Assembly (NCBI RefSeq): GCF_008831285.2 | Contig: NW_022204680.1 | Coordinates: 1 to 47,425 of the forward strand | Source: Nymphaea colorata | Taxonomy: Eukaryota; Streptophyta; Magnoliopsida; Nymphaeales; Nymphaeaceae | DNA length: 47,425 bases | Reading direction: 5' to 3' | Part shown: positions 25,801 through 34,552 of the stretch, piece by piece | How the letters are laid out: each line of letters starts with the position of its first letter | Numbering within the stretch: position 1 is the stretch's first letter | The notes under the pieces: model-generated | The model's database searches: none | Told to the model about the DNA's origin: nothing | Seen by the model: only the letters and a program-made list of their open reading frames with translations | Position numbers and translations under genes: made by a program

Positions 25801-25917
25801 CTATGTGCGATGATATGAATGAGTTGAATCTCATTCATATTCATAGAAACTTGTGGTTTCAATCCACTAAATCACTCAATGTGAATATAACAACAATTTA
25901 ACCACATTCAATTAAAA
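19862..25917 (+). repeat. Satellite domain III, forward, with 2.0 and 3.0 kb super-repeats
   Basis: The variant CATCATAGATGTAACAACAA occurs at 20962 and 22964 (2002 bp apart) and a linked variant TCGTTCACTATAGATG near 21301 and 23303 (again 2002 bp). A second diagnostic segment, GCAACAACAAGTTCAACTGA followed by a TACACTGTTCTAACTAA string, occurs at 22301 and 25311 (3010 bp). The right edge is a type 2 monomer cut about 70 bp after its box start at 25848. Confidence 0.85.
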
Positions 25918-25962
25918 GGTGCTTGTTGTAAAGCAAAAAAACATTTTGGAGTCAATCTGCAG

Positions 25963-27177
25963 GTTTTGAAGTCATCTTCTTGTGGATCATCAGATAAAGT
26001 GCATATCAAAGAAACTACTTCATGCACATGTACTATAATGAATGAAAACAAATGCAATTCAACTGTGGCTGTGTGTCCAGTCTCTGGATTGAATACCTGT
26101 ACCTTTCATATTGAAAAAGACATTGCATGAACCTGTGCCAATAGAAATTGGCTCTATTGTTCCTCAAAAGCTATGGTGCAGTAAGGAAGCCATATTTCCT
26201 AAAGGTATGCTTATGTTTTACTTGTGCCCCTATGATGTCCTTGGTTCACCTTTTGAGTTAATATATGTTGATGATAAAGGGTCACTGTTGCCAACTTTCA
26301 GTAGGATATAAGAGTCGTGTCATGTTCTTTGATATACTTGATCCAACACAAATTTGTAGCTATACCTTGAAAGTATTTGATGTTGGACTGCTTGGGCTCA
26401 TGTTTAAGGTAAGCTGGCAACTCATTTGATTGCTAAACGAATTAAGGCATCACATTTTTAAGGCTTATCACTAAGGAAATGGTGGACATTGTCTTCTTAA
26501 CCTTTAATGGAGTTATCTATGGGAACCACTTTTTCTATGTTCACAATGAGAGCACCATATACCAGCTTAGTTACAATGCTTGACATGTTCACAGACTCAT
26601 CCAAGCTGTGGAATCTGTATTCAGGTTTGGAATTGGGAGTAACTATTCAAAGTATCAGCTCTATATTTATCCAACGGCCCTTGATTCAAACTTTAATGGC
26701 TGCATAGTATAAATAATTTTGCTAGGTAAACCTTATCCCTTCATTAATTATACCAAGTTTGGATAGAACCCGGCTCTTTTTTGGCTAGACCAATGGAAGC
26801 TTGAATCTGAATGTATTTGTATGATTAATTAGGCCTCTGATTTTCATCAAGATTTTCCTTCCTTTCTCAAGTTCCATGTCCTATATTTTGACTGCCATAA
26901 CCCTATTAGGTAAACATTATTTTGGTTATTGTTGGTGGTCGTTCTTGAAATTTATATACCTATGAATGTAATATGACAGGTTACAGTTGAGGACAATCCA
27001 ACTGAAGTCTTTATGCATGCTTCTCCTAGAAAGTGCTGGGACTTGGTGTGTCAGTGGCTTAATGTAGAAATAGAAAAGTTACAAGGCCTCGAAGCGCAGA
27101 ACCTGCCACCATTGCAACTCCCGAGAAGTCTTGATGGACTTAAGATGTTTGGATTTTCTTCCTTGCAAATTATTGAG
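25963..27177 (+). pseudogene. FYRN/FYRC exons of a JMJ14/15/18-type histone demethylase
   Basis: Complete family members remove H3K4 methylation in the nucleus; the FYRN and FYRC regions lie near their C-terminus and recruit NAC-type partners. Three exons are seen. Exon 1 (from the CTGCAG acceptor at about 25962, to 26204) ends PVPIEIGSIVPQKLWCSKEA then IFPK. Exon 2 (26305-26408) reads GYKSRVMFFDILDPTQICSY and ends GLLGLMFK (FYRN). Exon 3 (26980-27177) has TVEDNPTEVFMHASPRKCWD, then LPPLQLPRSLDGLKMFGF (FYRC). Splice sites are GT/AG and phases agree. Before 26111 exon 1 is open only in another frame, which ends at TGA 26128; a one-base change in the A-run near 26114-26118 would explain it. JmjN, JmjC and zinc-finger exons, and the last exon, are absent. 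The satellite edge lies about 45 bp upstream of exon 1. Confidence 0.85.
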
Positions 27178-27636
27178 GTAAGAATGTCTTCATTCTTCTT
27201 TTGCTGTAGCCTTGAAGGATGGAAAGTGCAATATGGAAATTATCAATGACATCTGTATAGCCCATTGGGTAAAGTTTAGCTTAGTGCCTTTGTCACTATT
27301 GGCCAGAGCTGGATTTTCATAACTGTTATTCTTCCCCCAAGGCCAAATATAATGCTCGCAATTTATTGGGTTCATTGTTACTTTGACTTCATCAGTAAAT
27401 ACCAAATCCATATAAAAATGGGTAGCTAGAGGTAGATACAGGTAACCATACCTATGCTCCATGTGTTGCAATATCCAATTGTTTTCCATGGATGGTGTTC
27501 CTTTGAATACATGGGATGTATCGGTCTGTCACCTTATTTTTAAATTTTGAATTAAAGAATAATTCAAACTAATTGATTTTAAATATAACAAAATAGAAGG
27601 AATTTAGTTCAAATTAGATCCACAAGAGAAACCTTA
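27178..27636. other. Downstream intron or flank of the demethylase remnant
   Basis: It follows the GTAAGA donor at 27178. No further demethylase exon was recognised. TTA at 27634-27636 is the proposed left target site of the following element. Confidence 0.45.
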
Positions 27637-27903
27637 GGCTGTGTTTGATTACTTTGGATCTCAAAACCTTTAGGTGCTTCAACTGCAGTATATGTAGAAG
27701 AAGCTGGTACGGAGAACTGGCGGAAGGGCCTATCAAATCATCCCTCCCTTGCAGCTTGGATTACCAGCTTTCTTGTAGCTATCGCCTGGCTGCTTCCCGA
27801 GCAGATAGCACGCACCACCTTGCCAAAAGAAAAAGATAGAACATGAGACTTCTGGAACTCAAGCCCCTTCGTTCAGAGGTAACCACAGACTCGAGGATCA
27901 CTC

Positions 27904-28488
27904 ATGCCTGCTCGAATACCTAAAGAATTGCTATTTTGTTTTGTCTTTTCAAAAGCACTAATGACATACAATTTTTGGTATCCAGCCCTAGATCTGGTCG
28001 AAGAAGCACTAGTTTACCCAGTCCTTTCCAATGCTACAAGGCTACAAGAGGACCGAGCGAAAATGACCGAACAGTTTTCAAGTCTCTTTCACGAATGGAA
28101 AAAGATGGTGAGAGGATTCCACATGCTCAACCGGAGACCTGTGTTAGAGAAAGGTCCTTTTGGCAGAGAAAGATGTATCGACGGAAACTTCGATGAAGAG
28201 CTTGAAACAACAGACATTGCATTGGAACCTCTCCACAGCTCCCGTTCTCCGAAGATCAAAATTGGGTTCCCAATGCTTGGCTTCCGAAACAAAGGCTTTG
28301 AAGACATAGATTCAAGACAAGTCTTCGTGGAAGGCCCAGACCACGTTAGAGGGGATTTCTGTTTCGCAAAGTGGTCAAAGACAAGGGCAGTATTTTCTTC
28401 TCTTCATGAGAACTTCTGGATCGGAGTCAAGCACGAGAGGTGTCGAACATTCCTACATGAGCTACTGCTCAAGTCGAGCTCTAGTTAA
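27904..28488 (+). CDS. Unidentified 195-codon open frame inside the Harbinger-like unit
   Basis: It runs from ATG 27904 to TAG 28486-28488. The middle has a Trp/Lys-rich SLFHEWKKMVRGFHMLNRRP segment, then an acidic DEELETTD stretch, and the C-terminus ends in LLLKSSSS. No family is recognised. An upstream open stretch in the same orientation (about 27681-27837, ending EKDRT then stop) includes a hydrophobic segment, AAWITSFLVAIAWLLPEQ, and might be an earlier exon. The ORF is unusually long for this AT-rich DNA and its codon use looks gene-like, so a captured fragment of a host gene is plausible. Expression is unknown. Confidence 0.4.
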   Translation: MPARIPKELLFCFVFSKALMTYNFWYPALDLVEEALVYPVLSNATRLQEDRAKMTEQFSSLFHEWKKMVRGFHMLNRRPVLEKGPFGRERCIDGNFDEELETTDIALEPLHSSRSPKIKIGFPMLGFRNKGFEDIDSRQVFVEGPDHVRGDFCFAKWSKTRAVFSSLHENFWIGVKHERCRTFLHELLLKSSSS

Positions 28489-28855
28489 GTCAGGCGTCCA
28501 GCATGAGCATCCCGCAAAGCCCACTGGATTGGATAGTCTCATTGGTCTGTTGGGTCGGAAGCTCTTGCTTCCTATTTGTTAATTAATTTCTGGTCCACAC
28601 GACTTCAGGCAAATAAAGCAGATACTAAAGCTATGCCTGTCAATCGAGTAGGTGATTTTGGATAGTTTTGAACTACCACAGACTTGTTTCATAGCTATCA
28701 GCCTGACAAATGATGATTGAGACGAGATTCGGCCAAGGTTGGATCTACTCAGAAGATCCACGACAAAACAAACCGTGGATCTCTAATCCACAAATTTCAA
28801 ATCTGTGGAGTGAAATCCATGGATTAGAAATCGAGCCACCCCCATCTGATCACTT

Positions 28856-30322
28856 GTGCAAATCTCACATTATCGACCTATGTTGGTCGATCCACCTGAA
28901 GATTGTGACATTGTTGGCTCCAAATGGGTATTTACAGTCAAATATCATTCAGATGGGTCAATAGAGCGATACAAGGCTCGATTAGTGGCTAAAGGTTACA
29001 CTCAGACATACGGGGTTGACTTCTTTGAGACGTTCTCTCCAGTGGCAAGATTAGGTACTATTCGTCTTAATATTTCAGTTGCGGTACACTCTGATTGGCC
29101 TATGTATCAGCTTGATGTGAAGAATGCATTTCTGTATGGTGATCTTGAGGAGACCGTGTATATGCAACAACCTCCCGGGTTCGAGAAACAAGGGGAGTGT
29201 AGTAAAGTGTGTCGGTTGAAGAAGGCTATCTATGGACTTAAACAAAGTCCCAGGGCATGGTTCCACAAATTATCAGAGGTAGTTTCACAATGTGGATTTG
29301 AACGATCTCCTATAGATCATTCTCTATTTATCAAGAAGACCTCCACAGGTATAGTTGTCATGATAGTATATGTTGATGACATTATTCTGACAGGTGATTG
29401 TGGTCAAGAAATATCTGCTACAAAGGCTTTCCTTCAAAAGCATTTTGTCACGAAGGATCTTGGTCACTTGAGATATTTTCTTGGGATTGAAGTTGTGGAG
29501 AACAAAGAAGGTGTAGCATTATCTCAAAGGAAGTATGTTCTTGATCTACTACAGGACACAGGGATGCTAGGGACCAAGCCGGCTAATCTCCCGATGAATC
29601 CTCGGATTCATCTTCATGATGATCAATCAGAACCAGTAGATTCCCGATCTTACAGGTCTCTTATTGGAAAACTACTTTATGTTATTGTAACAAGACCTGA
29701 CATTAGCTTTGTTGTTGGAAAATTAAGTCAGTTTATGGAAAAGCCTAGAAAAGTTCACTGGGATGCGGCGTTGATGGTGTTGAAATATCTAAAATCATCC
29801 CGAGGCAGAGGTCTCTTCTTTAAGAAAGGTGAATCTCTAGATGTGGTTGCTTACAGTGATGCTGACTATGCAGGGTCTGTTGATGATAGAAGGTCCACAA
29901 CTGGATTTTGTGTCTTTGTTGGGGGTAATATCATATCATGGAGAAGCAAGAAACAAAATGTGGTCTCTAGATCTAGTGCAGAATCTGAATATAGAGCAAT
30001 GGCTCAAACAGCAACTGAGATGACGTGGGTTAAATCTATGCTAACGAATATGAGTATTCATGTTCCTCTCCCTATGAGAATGTACTGTGATAACAAGGCT
30101 GCTACTTATATTGCAAACAATCCAGTATTTCATGAAAGAACCAAGCACATTGAGGTGGATTGTCATTATATTCGCGATCTTATAAAAGAAGGTGTGGTGT
30201 CTACAGTTCATGTAGCTTCTGAAGACCAAGCAGCAGATATGTTTACGAAAGCACTTCCGATTGGTGATTTCTCTAAATGTTGTGACAAGCTGAGCATGGT
30301 TGATATCTATGCTCCAGCTTGA
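28856..30322 (+). CDS. Copia reverse transcriptase and RNase H, 5'-truncated
   Basis: A 488-codon open frame of the C-terminal half of a Ty1/copia polyprotein, which copies element RNA into DNA. From about residue 24 it follows the family: KWVFTVKYHSDGSIERYKAR, LVAKGYTQTYGVDFFETFSP, QLDVKNAFLYGDL, the catalytic YVDD at about residues 172-175, then LGHLRYFLGIE. RNase H starts near residue 333 with YSDADYAG and includes SRSSAESEYRA, YCDNKAA and the end motif ADMFTKALP. The frame is uninterrupted, but gag, protease and integrase are missing and residues 1-10 only resemble the family with a one-base shift. The annotated ATG is merely the first in frame; the true element continued upstream. A polypurine tract and 3' LTR follow directly. 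Confidence 0.93.
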   Translation: MQISHYRPMLVDPPEDCDIVGSKWVFTVKYHSDGSIERYKARLVAKGYTQTYGVDFFETFSPVARLGTIRLNISVAVHSDWPMYQLDVKNAFLYGDLEETVYMQQPPGFEKQGECSKVCRLKKAIYGLKQSPRAWFHKLSEVVSQCGFERSPIDHSLFIKKTSTGIVVMIVYVDDIILTGDCGQEISATKAFLQKHFVTKDLGHLRYFLGIEVVENKEGVALSQRKYVLDLLQDTGMLGTKPANLPMNPRIHLHDDQSEPVDSRSYRSLIGKLLYVIVTRPDISFVVGKLSQFMEKPRKVHWDAALMVLKYLKSSRGRGLFFKKGESLDVVAYSDADYAGSVDDRRSTTGFCVFVGGNIISWRSKKQNVVSRSSAESEYRAMAQTATEMTWVKSMLTNMSIHVPLPMRMYCDNKAATYIANNPVFHERTKHIEVDCHYIRDLIKEGVVSTVHVASEDQAADMFTKALPIGDFSKCCDKLSMVDIYAPA

Positions 30323-30329
30323 GGGGGAG
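30321..30329 (+). other. Polypurine tract (GAGGGGGAG)
   Basis: All-purine run immediately before the TGTTGAAAG start of the 3' LTR; it overlaps the end of the RNase H frame. It primes plus-strand DNA synthesis in copia elements. Confidence 0.85.
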
Positions 30330-30567
30330 TGTTGAAAGTAAAAAGTTTGGCTTTAAGTGTAGTGTGGTAGTTATTTGAATATTTAAAAGTTAGGTTTCTC
30401 TTTTGTCCTTTTTAATAATTTAGTTGTCCTTCTTTTGTAAGTGATACAGCTGTGCCCTAATCTCTCCTTTAGTAGAGATTAGAGCACGATATTGAATGAA
30501 TACTTTTTTACCGCCTCTCTCCCTCTCTCTTCCTCTCTCTCGTTCTCCCCTTCCTCATTACGGAACA
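30330..30567 (+). repeat. 3' LTR of the truncated copia element
   Basis: The LTR starts TGTTGAAAG directly after the polypurine tract. A CT-rich stretch (about 30512-30546) lies near its end. The 3' limit is estimated at the CA of CGGAACA (30567); CA at 30574 is an alternative. No 5' LTR partner is in the window, so the end cannot be verified. Confidence 0.7.
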
Positions 30568-30680
30568 GTTGACATGCAGCAAGGATTTAAAATCTATGTT
30601 ACCGAAACTAAGGATCTCCCAAAACATACCTTTTTATGCAGCTTTGAATCTAAGACCTGAGGCTATCAAACAGAACCTTA

Positions 30681-31436
30681 GGCTGGAAAAGTGAAATGAC
30701 GGAGTAGCAACTCTTGTCGTTTAACTGCATCTTGGAGATGACTAGTTAAATAAAAGCAGTTGGTGCAAGTGCAGTACTTGTGGAAATATCTGAAAAAATT
30801 AGTCATGATCATATATAGAGCAACCTGCAGTTAACAAGCTTTAATCAGCAAAATTTTTTATGAAGGAATATCATCAACCTTATTAAAGGAATACAAATTC
30901 GACTCGCATCTTAATAGACCAATCTGCATATAGTTAATAGACCAATCTACGTATAATTTCATCTGTTCATTTCATTTCAACGCTCCATAGTTTCTTGCAA
31001 AATACATGTATAAAAATGGTCAAATGGTGACTCTCACTATAAAGTTACCCAGCCATTTAACCAAAGCTGGCATCCATCTAGTGCAGATATTGGAGGGTTA
31101 AGAAAAAAACATGGAGAAAATATAAAAACAAATATTAGACGACGAAAATGTCTATTTTTGTTTTCTCTTTGTTCCTTTCTTGGTCATCTGCTATGATAAA
31201 TCAGATGGTCATGGTAAGATGGCTGAGTGACTCAAACAACTAGATCACCATTCAATCTTTCTATACATAAAACACCTAACCACTTATATGGTCAGATGTT
31301 ATATTTGTGAGTGACAATTGCTTGACCACATACTTTAACAGCAAAATGTATCTTTTATGAAAGTTTTTAGCAACATAAAATAAAAAAAAAAGAATGTATG
31401 ACCATATCGGTAGCTGATTCGTTTCAATTCTCTTTA

Positions 31437-31470
<34 letters not shown>

Positions 31471-33163
31471 AATATATATATATATGCATATATATATATA
31501 TATATAAGTCGCAACTCTCTATGCTATTTAAAAATCTGAGAATCCTACTACTATTATTTGGATCTTATTTCGGTCACCAAACCAGACTATTAAGTCTATA
31601 GGAGTCAGATACGTAACTGACAAAGAAGATCTATTGACATTCGCTTGCACTGAATTCCAATTATTCCATTACGCAATGTGGTTTGGACGAATATAATCAG
31701 TCACGTCATAATATTTCACAAAAAAAATCCTGAAATATTAATGCTAGTATATTCCTAAAATTCGCCGTTTGCTGGTTACAACTTGCTTTATGTACTTCTC
31801 AAAATAATATTAAAACTTTTAAAAAATAATTGTATCTTTAATATCAAGTTGACCAGAATAATCTTATTTTTTACATTATTTAGAGATTCATATGCCCCAA
31901 GTTCCAACTTAGTTTGAGTCAACGCCGGCCTCACCTGGATAATCTTTGTCTGCAATCTGTCATCCAAGTATTATTGAAAATTATTAATTGGGCACGTGAT
32001 GTACCTACCCCTTAAATTTTATTTTCTTTTTCTTTTTTTTAGTTTTGGTCTGACATGTTTGGTGTAAGAAAGCATGTCATCACAATGGTTGCGGCTGATG
32101 CCATGGCAACATAATGTTTATGACGAATGCAACGTTTGATTTGTACATGTTTTGTCATCCGCAATATTATATGCAGCACATTCGTTTGATTTTATACTTC
32201 TGTCATCTTTCGATATACATAATAAAAACCAGATTGCAATGATTACAATGTATTTTTTTCGATTTAACCTTACAGATATGATCTTAAGAATAAATTATTA
32301 GAAAACATATATGAAATTAATCATTTTTTAAATTAATAAGTTATTGGGAAACATATAATAAATTGATCATTTAACTATCTGTATATTTATAACAAGTCAA
32401 ATTGAATGGCTTTCCTTATAGAGTGACGGCATTTTCACGCAAGATGGAACAACCCTACTTTTAAAGGAATTTTTTGGCTTTCTTGCTTTTTTGAAACTAC
32501 ACAGTCGTTATGATGCTAAGAATTCATGAGCAGCTTTTGTCTATAGCAAGTAAATAAATGTGAGTCTCGCCATATGAAAGTATGTTCTTGGATGGTTTCG
32601 TGTTTAACTTCAAGAGACGTAGCATAGCACAGCATATCAGCGTTAAAGTTTTAACGAAATAACGACGTAGACATTGTGTAGTTAAGTGGCAGATACAACA
32701 GTCAAAGAGCACATACATCACAAAATTTCATGTCAAAGTGTTGGCACATTCCATGGCCATTATGCTTACCTAAACCAACTTATGTCGCAACAAATTCAAC
32801 CAACACACCATGGCCATTTCATCCGTAATAGTGTAGGCAACGGGACTTGTAGTGGTGGAGCTTTAGCTGTCACGATTACCTATTAGCAACAGAATTGTGA
32901 GTATCAGCAACTGTCAAAGCCTAGATAATATTCATAATTGCCATGTAGACATATATAACTTAACCTTAACGCTTAAATGGAGGGGAAAACATCCTTAAAA
33001 CGAAACACATACATTTATTGTACATGGAAAACTAACAACATCGACTACATGACGCTCAGATCTTCCATTGACATAAAACACAATTAAGCAGCGTCCAAAG
33101 CTGCCAATAGTAGACCAATACAGAGATCATCACAATAGAAACTATATATATATATATATCGTA
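30681..33163. other. No gene seen; AT-rich intergenic DNA
   Basis: It contains a (CT)n(TA)n microsatellite at about 31437-31506 and a short TA run at 33143-33158. A frame of 65 codons at 32524-32721 and others look random. The last 100 bp before 33164 form the 3' flank of the protease pseudogene. Confidence 0.45.
31437..31506. repeat. Compound (CT)n-(TA)n microsatellite
   Basis: A CT run is followed by two TA runs separated by AA and GC interruptions. Confidence 0.9.
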
Positions 33164-34500
33164 TTAGCCTTGGGTACATTCAGCTGGTGCAAGAGAAAGC
33201 AGCCTCTTCCCCAAATCATACTTCACATGCATGTTCGGCTGCAGAACATTCCCGAAGATGGGCACCTCTCCGTCTTTAATGGCTAAGCAGGTGATTACAC
33301 TTTCAACCATCCTAAAGATATTTGAAGGTGGCAGCTTCCAGTCTGCATTGGCGAAATGAAAGGTCATCTCCGGCAACCCTTCATATGGATCACCATTATT
33401 CTCTACATGGTGACACAGATAATCCTGTTTAGCTGGATAGAAGCATTCATGGTTTATGACATTAGCCACCGCATTTGCGACTTGATTGTACACATCTTTT
33501 GCAAGATAAGTCAGTGTGGTACCCGAGTCTATAATGATCGATCTGGCATCTCCCAACAATGCAGTCATCTGTGCACCACCAAATTGTATGTTGAGTCTGT
33601 TGTTTCTGATGCTTATGTCAATTAGGTTGAGCACCTAATACGTGCCTTGAGGACCACCTGGTGCCATCAGCATTTCTTGAACCCCTTCCTGGCCTGAAAA
33701 CTCTGCGTCCTTACCAGATTTGAGCTGTCTGACGTGATTTCATTGCTATTGGGAGGAAGACAGTAGGCAAATTTATCATCAATAGAAGAGCCAATCTGAT
33801 TTACAAGTGAGAGAGGACCACCTCCGAGGCCAACAAGGTCAGGAACTTCAAGCAAGGAGGGATTAGGAGAGCCATCCTGATGAACACAACCAGAAACAAT
33901 TTCTGGAAGCTTGACGGTGCCAGCACCATTGTCAAACAAGAGCATTTCCGAGGCCAGTATCACTTCTACGAAGGATTTGTCTTCATAGGAATATATGAAT
34001 CCGCAAAGTTGGTTGATAGTGCAACCATGAATGGGCAGTTCCATGCAAGAGCTGGCAGAGCAGGTCTGGCTCTTGTAGGTGGATGACTGAAGTGGATCAA
34101 ACATTGATGTTTGGCCAGAGCAGGAGTCACAAGGACGGCACATCGTCCATATGAGGTCGCTAACAGTGACGAGAGTGGCCCAGTAGAGGTGGGATGGTGT
34201 ACCAAGTGAGAGTTTCATGAGATACTAGCCGAAGCCTGGCACCACTGGGCTGGAGATCATGCTGGTGGTATTGGCAAACCGTGAAGCATTGCAGCGGGAG
34301 GACAGAGCCACCTGCATCGCTCGTAGAGCTAGAGTGGATAAAGGGTCATAGAGAGGTGACAGAGATGAGTCTCAAAGAATGAGGTCTCTAGAAAATCCGA
34401 GAGGTTTGGCAGCGAATATGGTGGTAAGGTTAGGCAGTATTGCAAGCAGGAGCAGCTGGAGGAGGAGGCAGAATGGTAAGGAGGAGAAGAAGGCAGCCAT
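33164..34500 (-). pseudogene. Nepenthesin-like (A1) aspartic protease, full length but disabled
   Basis: Intact relatives are secreted, two-Asp proteases. The ATG at 34500 opens a clear signal peptide (MAAFFSSLPFCLLLQLLLLA). The mature region starts near YLMKLSLGTPSHLYWA. The first catalytic motif, DTGS in the family, is TVS within ATLVTVSDLIWT, so the first Asp is lost. The Cys-rich nepenthesin insert (CRPCDSCSGQ...CSASSC) is present. The second motif IDSGTTLTYL is intact, and the C-terminus ends LAPAECTQG with TAA at 33164. Lesions: TGA after FSRDLIL, TAG just before YLMKLS, a frameshift after TSDSSN near 33720, and TAG before VLNLIDIS at about 33634. There are no introns, as in many members of this family. 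All segments remain collinear at normal length, so decay came by point changes, not truncation. Confidence 0.92.
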
Positions 34501-34542
34501 GGTGAGGGCTAAATGGTTGCTGTATTAAGGAGAAAGGTGTTG

Positions 34543-34552
34543 ATATTTATAA
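34543..34552 (-). promoter_or_regulatory. Putative TATA box of the protease pseudogene
   Basis: The minus strand reads TTATAAATAT about 43-52 bp upstream of the ATG at 34500. Sequence and orientation fit a plant TATA box, though the distance leaves only a short 5' leader. Confidence 0.45.

Larger units (their letters stand above)
11427..25917. repeat. Satellite array: 115-bp monomers in a trimeric higher-order repeat
   Basis: About 14.5 kb (about 126 monomer equivalents) of diverged tandem repeats. Nearly every monomer begins with the box AACTTGTGATTTCAAT. Box starts read by hand near the right end are 24699, 24814, 24929, 25043, 25158, 25272, 25389, 25504, 25619, 25733 and 25848, giving spacings of 114-117 bp. 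After the box, three types alternate in fixed order: type 1 CATTTAAATCATTCATTATA, type 2 CCACTAAATCATTCAATATG, type 3 CCCTTAGATCGTTCACTATA. The basic repeat is therefore a trimer of about 344 bp. Type 1 continues with GTGAAACACATTAGATTAAC, type 2 with GTTAAGCACATTCAATTAAA, type 3 with GTTCAACTCATTGGATTAAC. Both edges are truncated type 2 monomers. No open frame of 60 codons exists across it. Size and organisation resemble plant centromeric or pericentromeric satellites, but location and function are not shown by sequence. Confidence 0.95.
27637..30677. mobile_element. Possible Harbinger/Tourist-like element with nested copia
   Basis: The left end reads GGCTGTGTTTGATTAC and the right end, read inward, GGTTCTGTTTGATAGC (12 of 16 positions identical). 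Both are flanked by TTA (27634-27636 and 30678-30680), the target site preferred by PIF/Harbinger elements and Tourist MITEs, whose ends typically resemble GGNCTGTTTG. No Harbinger transposase is seen, so it would be nonautonomous. Inside lie an unidentified 195-codon ORF and a 5'-truncated copia element. The ends are short and imperfect, and a 3-bp duplication is weak evidence, so chance pairing of two unrelated MITE ends is possible. Confidence 0.45.

Noticed and set aside
11427-25917. CRISPR-like array, because of regular short repeats
   Set aside because: The whole 115-bp unit repeats with drift and there are no unique spacers; the window is plant nuclear DNA.
11427-25917. CENP-B box in the satellite
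   Set aside because: The conserved AACTTGTGATTTCAAT box does not match the CENP-B core, so only a general box concept is kept.
27681-27837. Upstream hydrophobic frame as a PEX16 fragment (shared WLLPE)
   Set aside because: Five residues and a loose hydrophobic context are too little, and spacing to the next conserved block does not fit.
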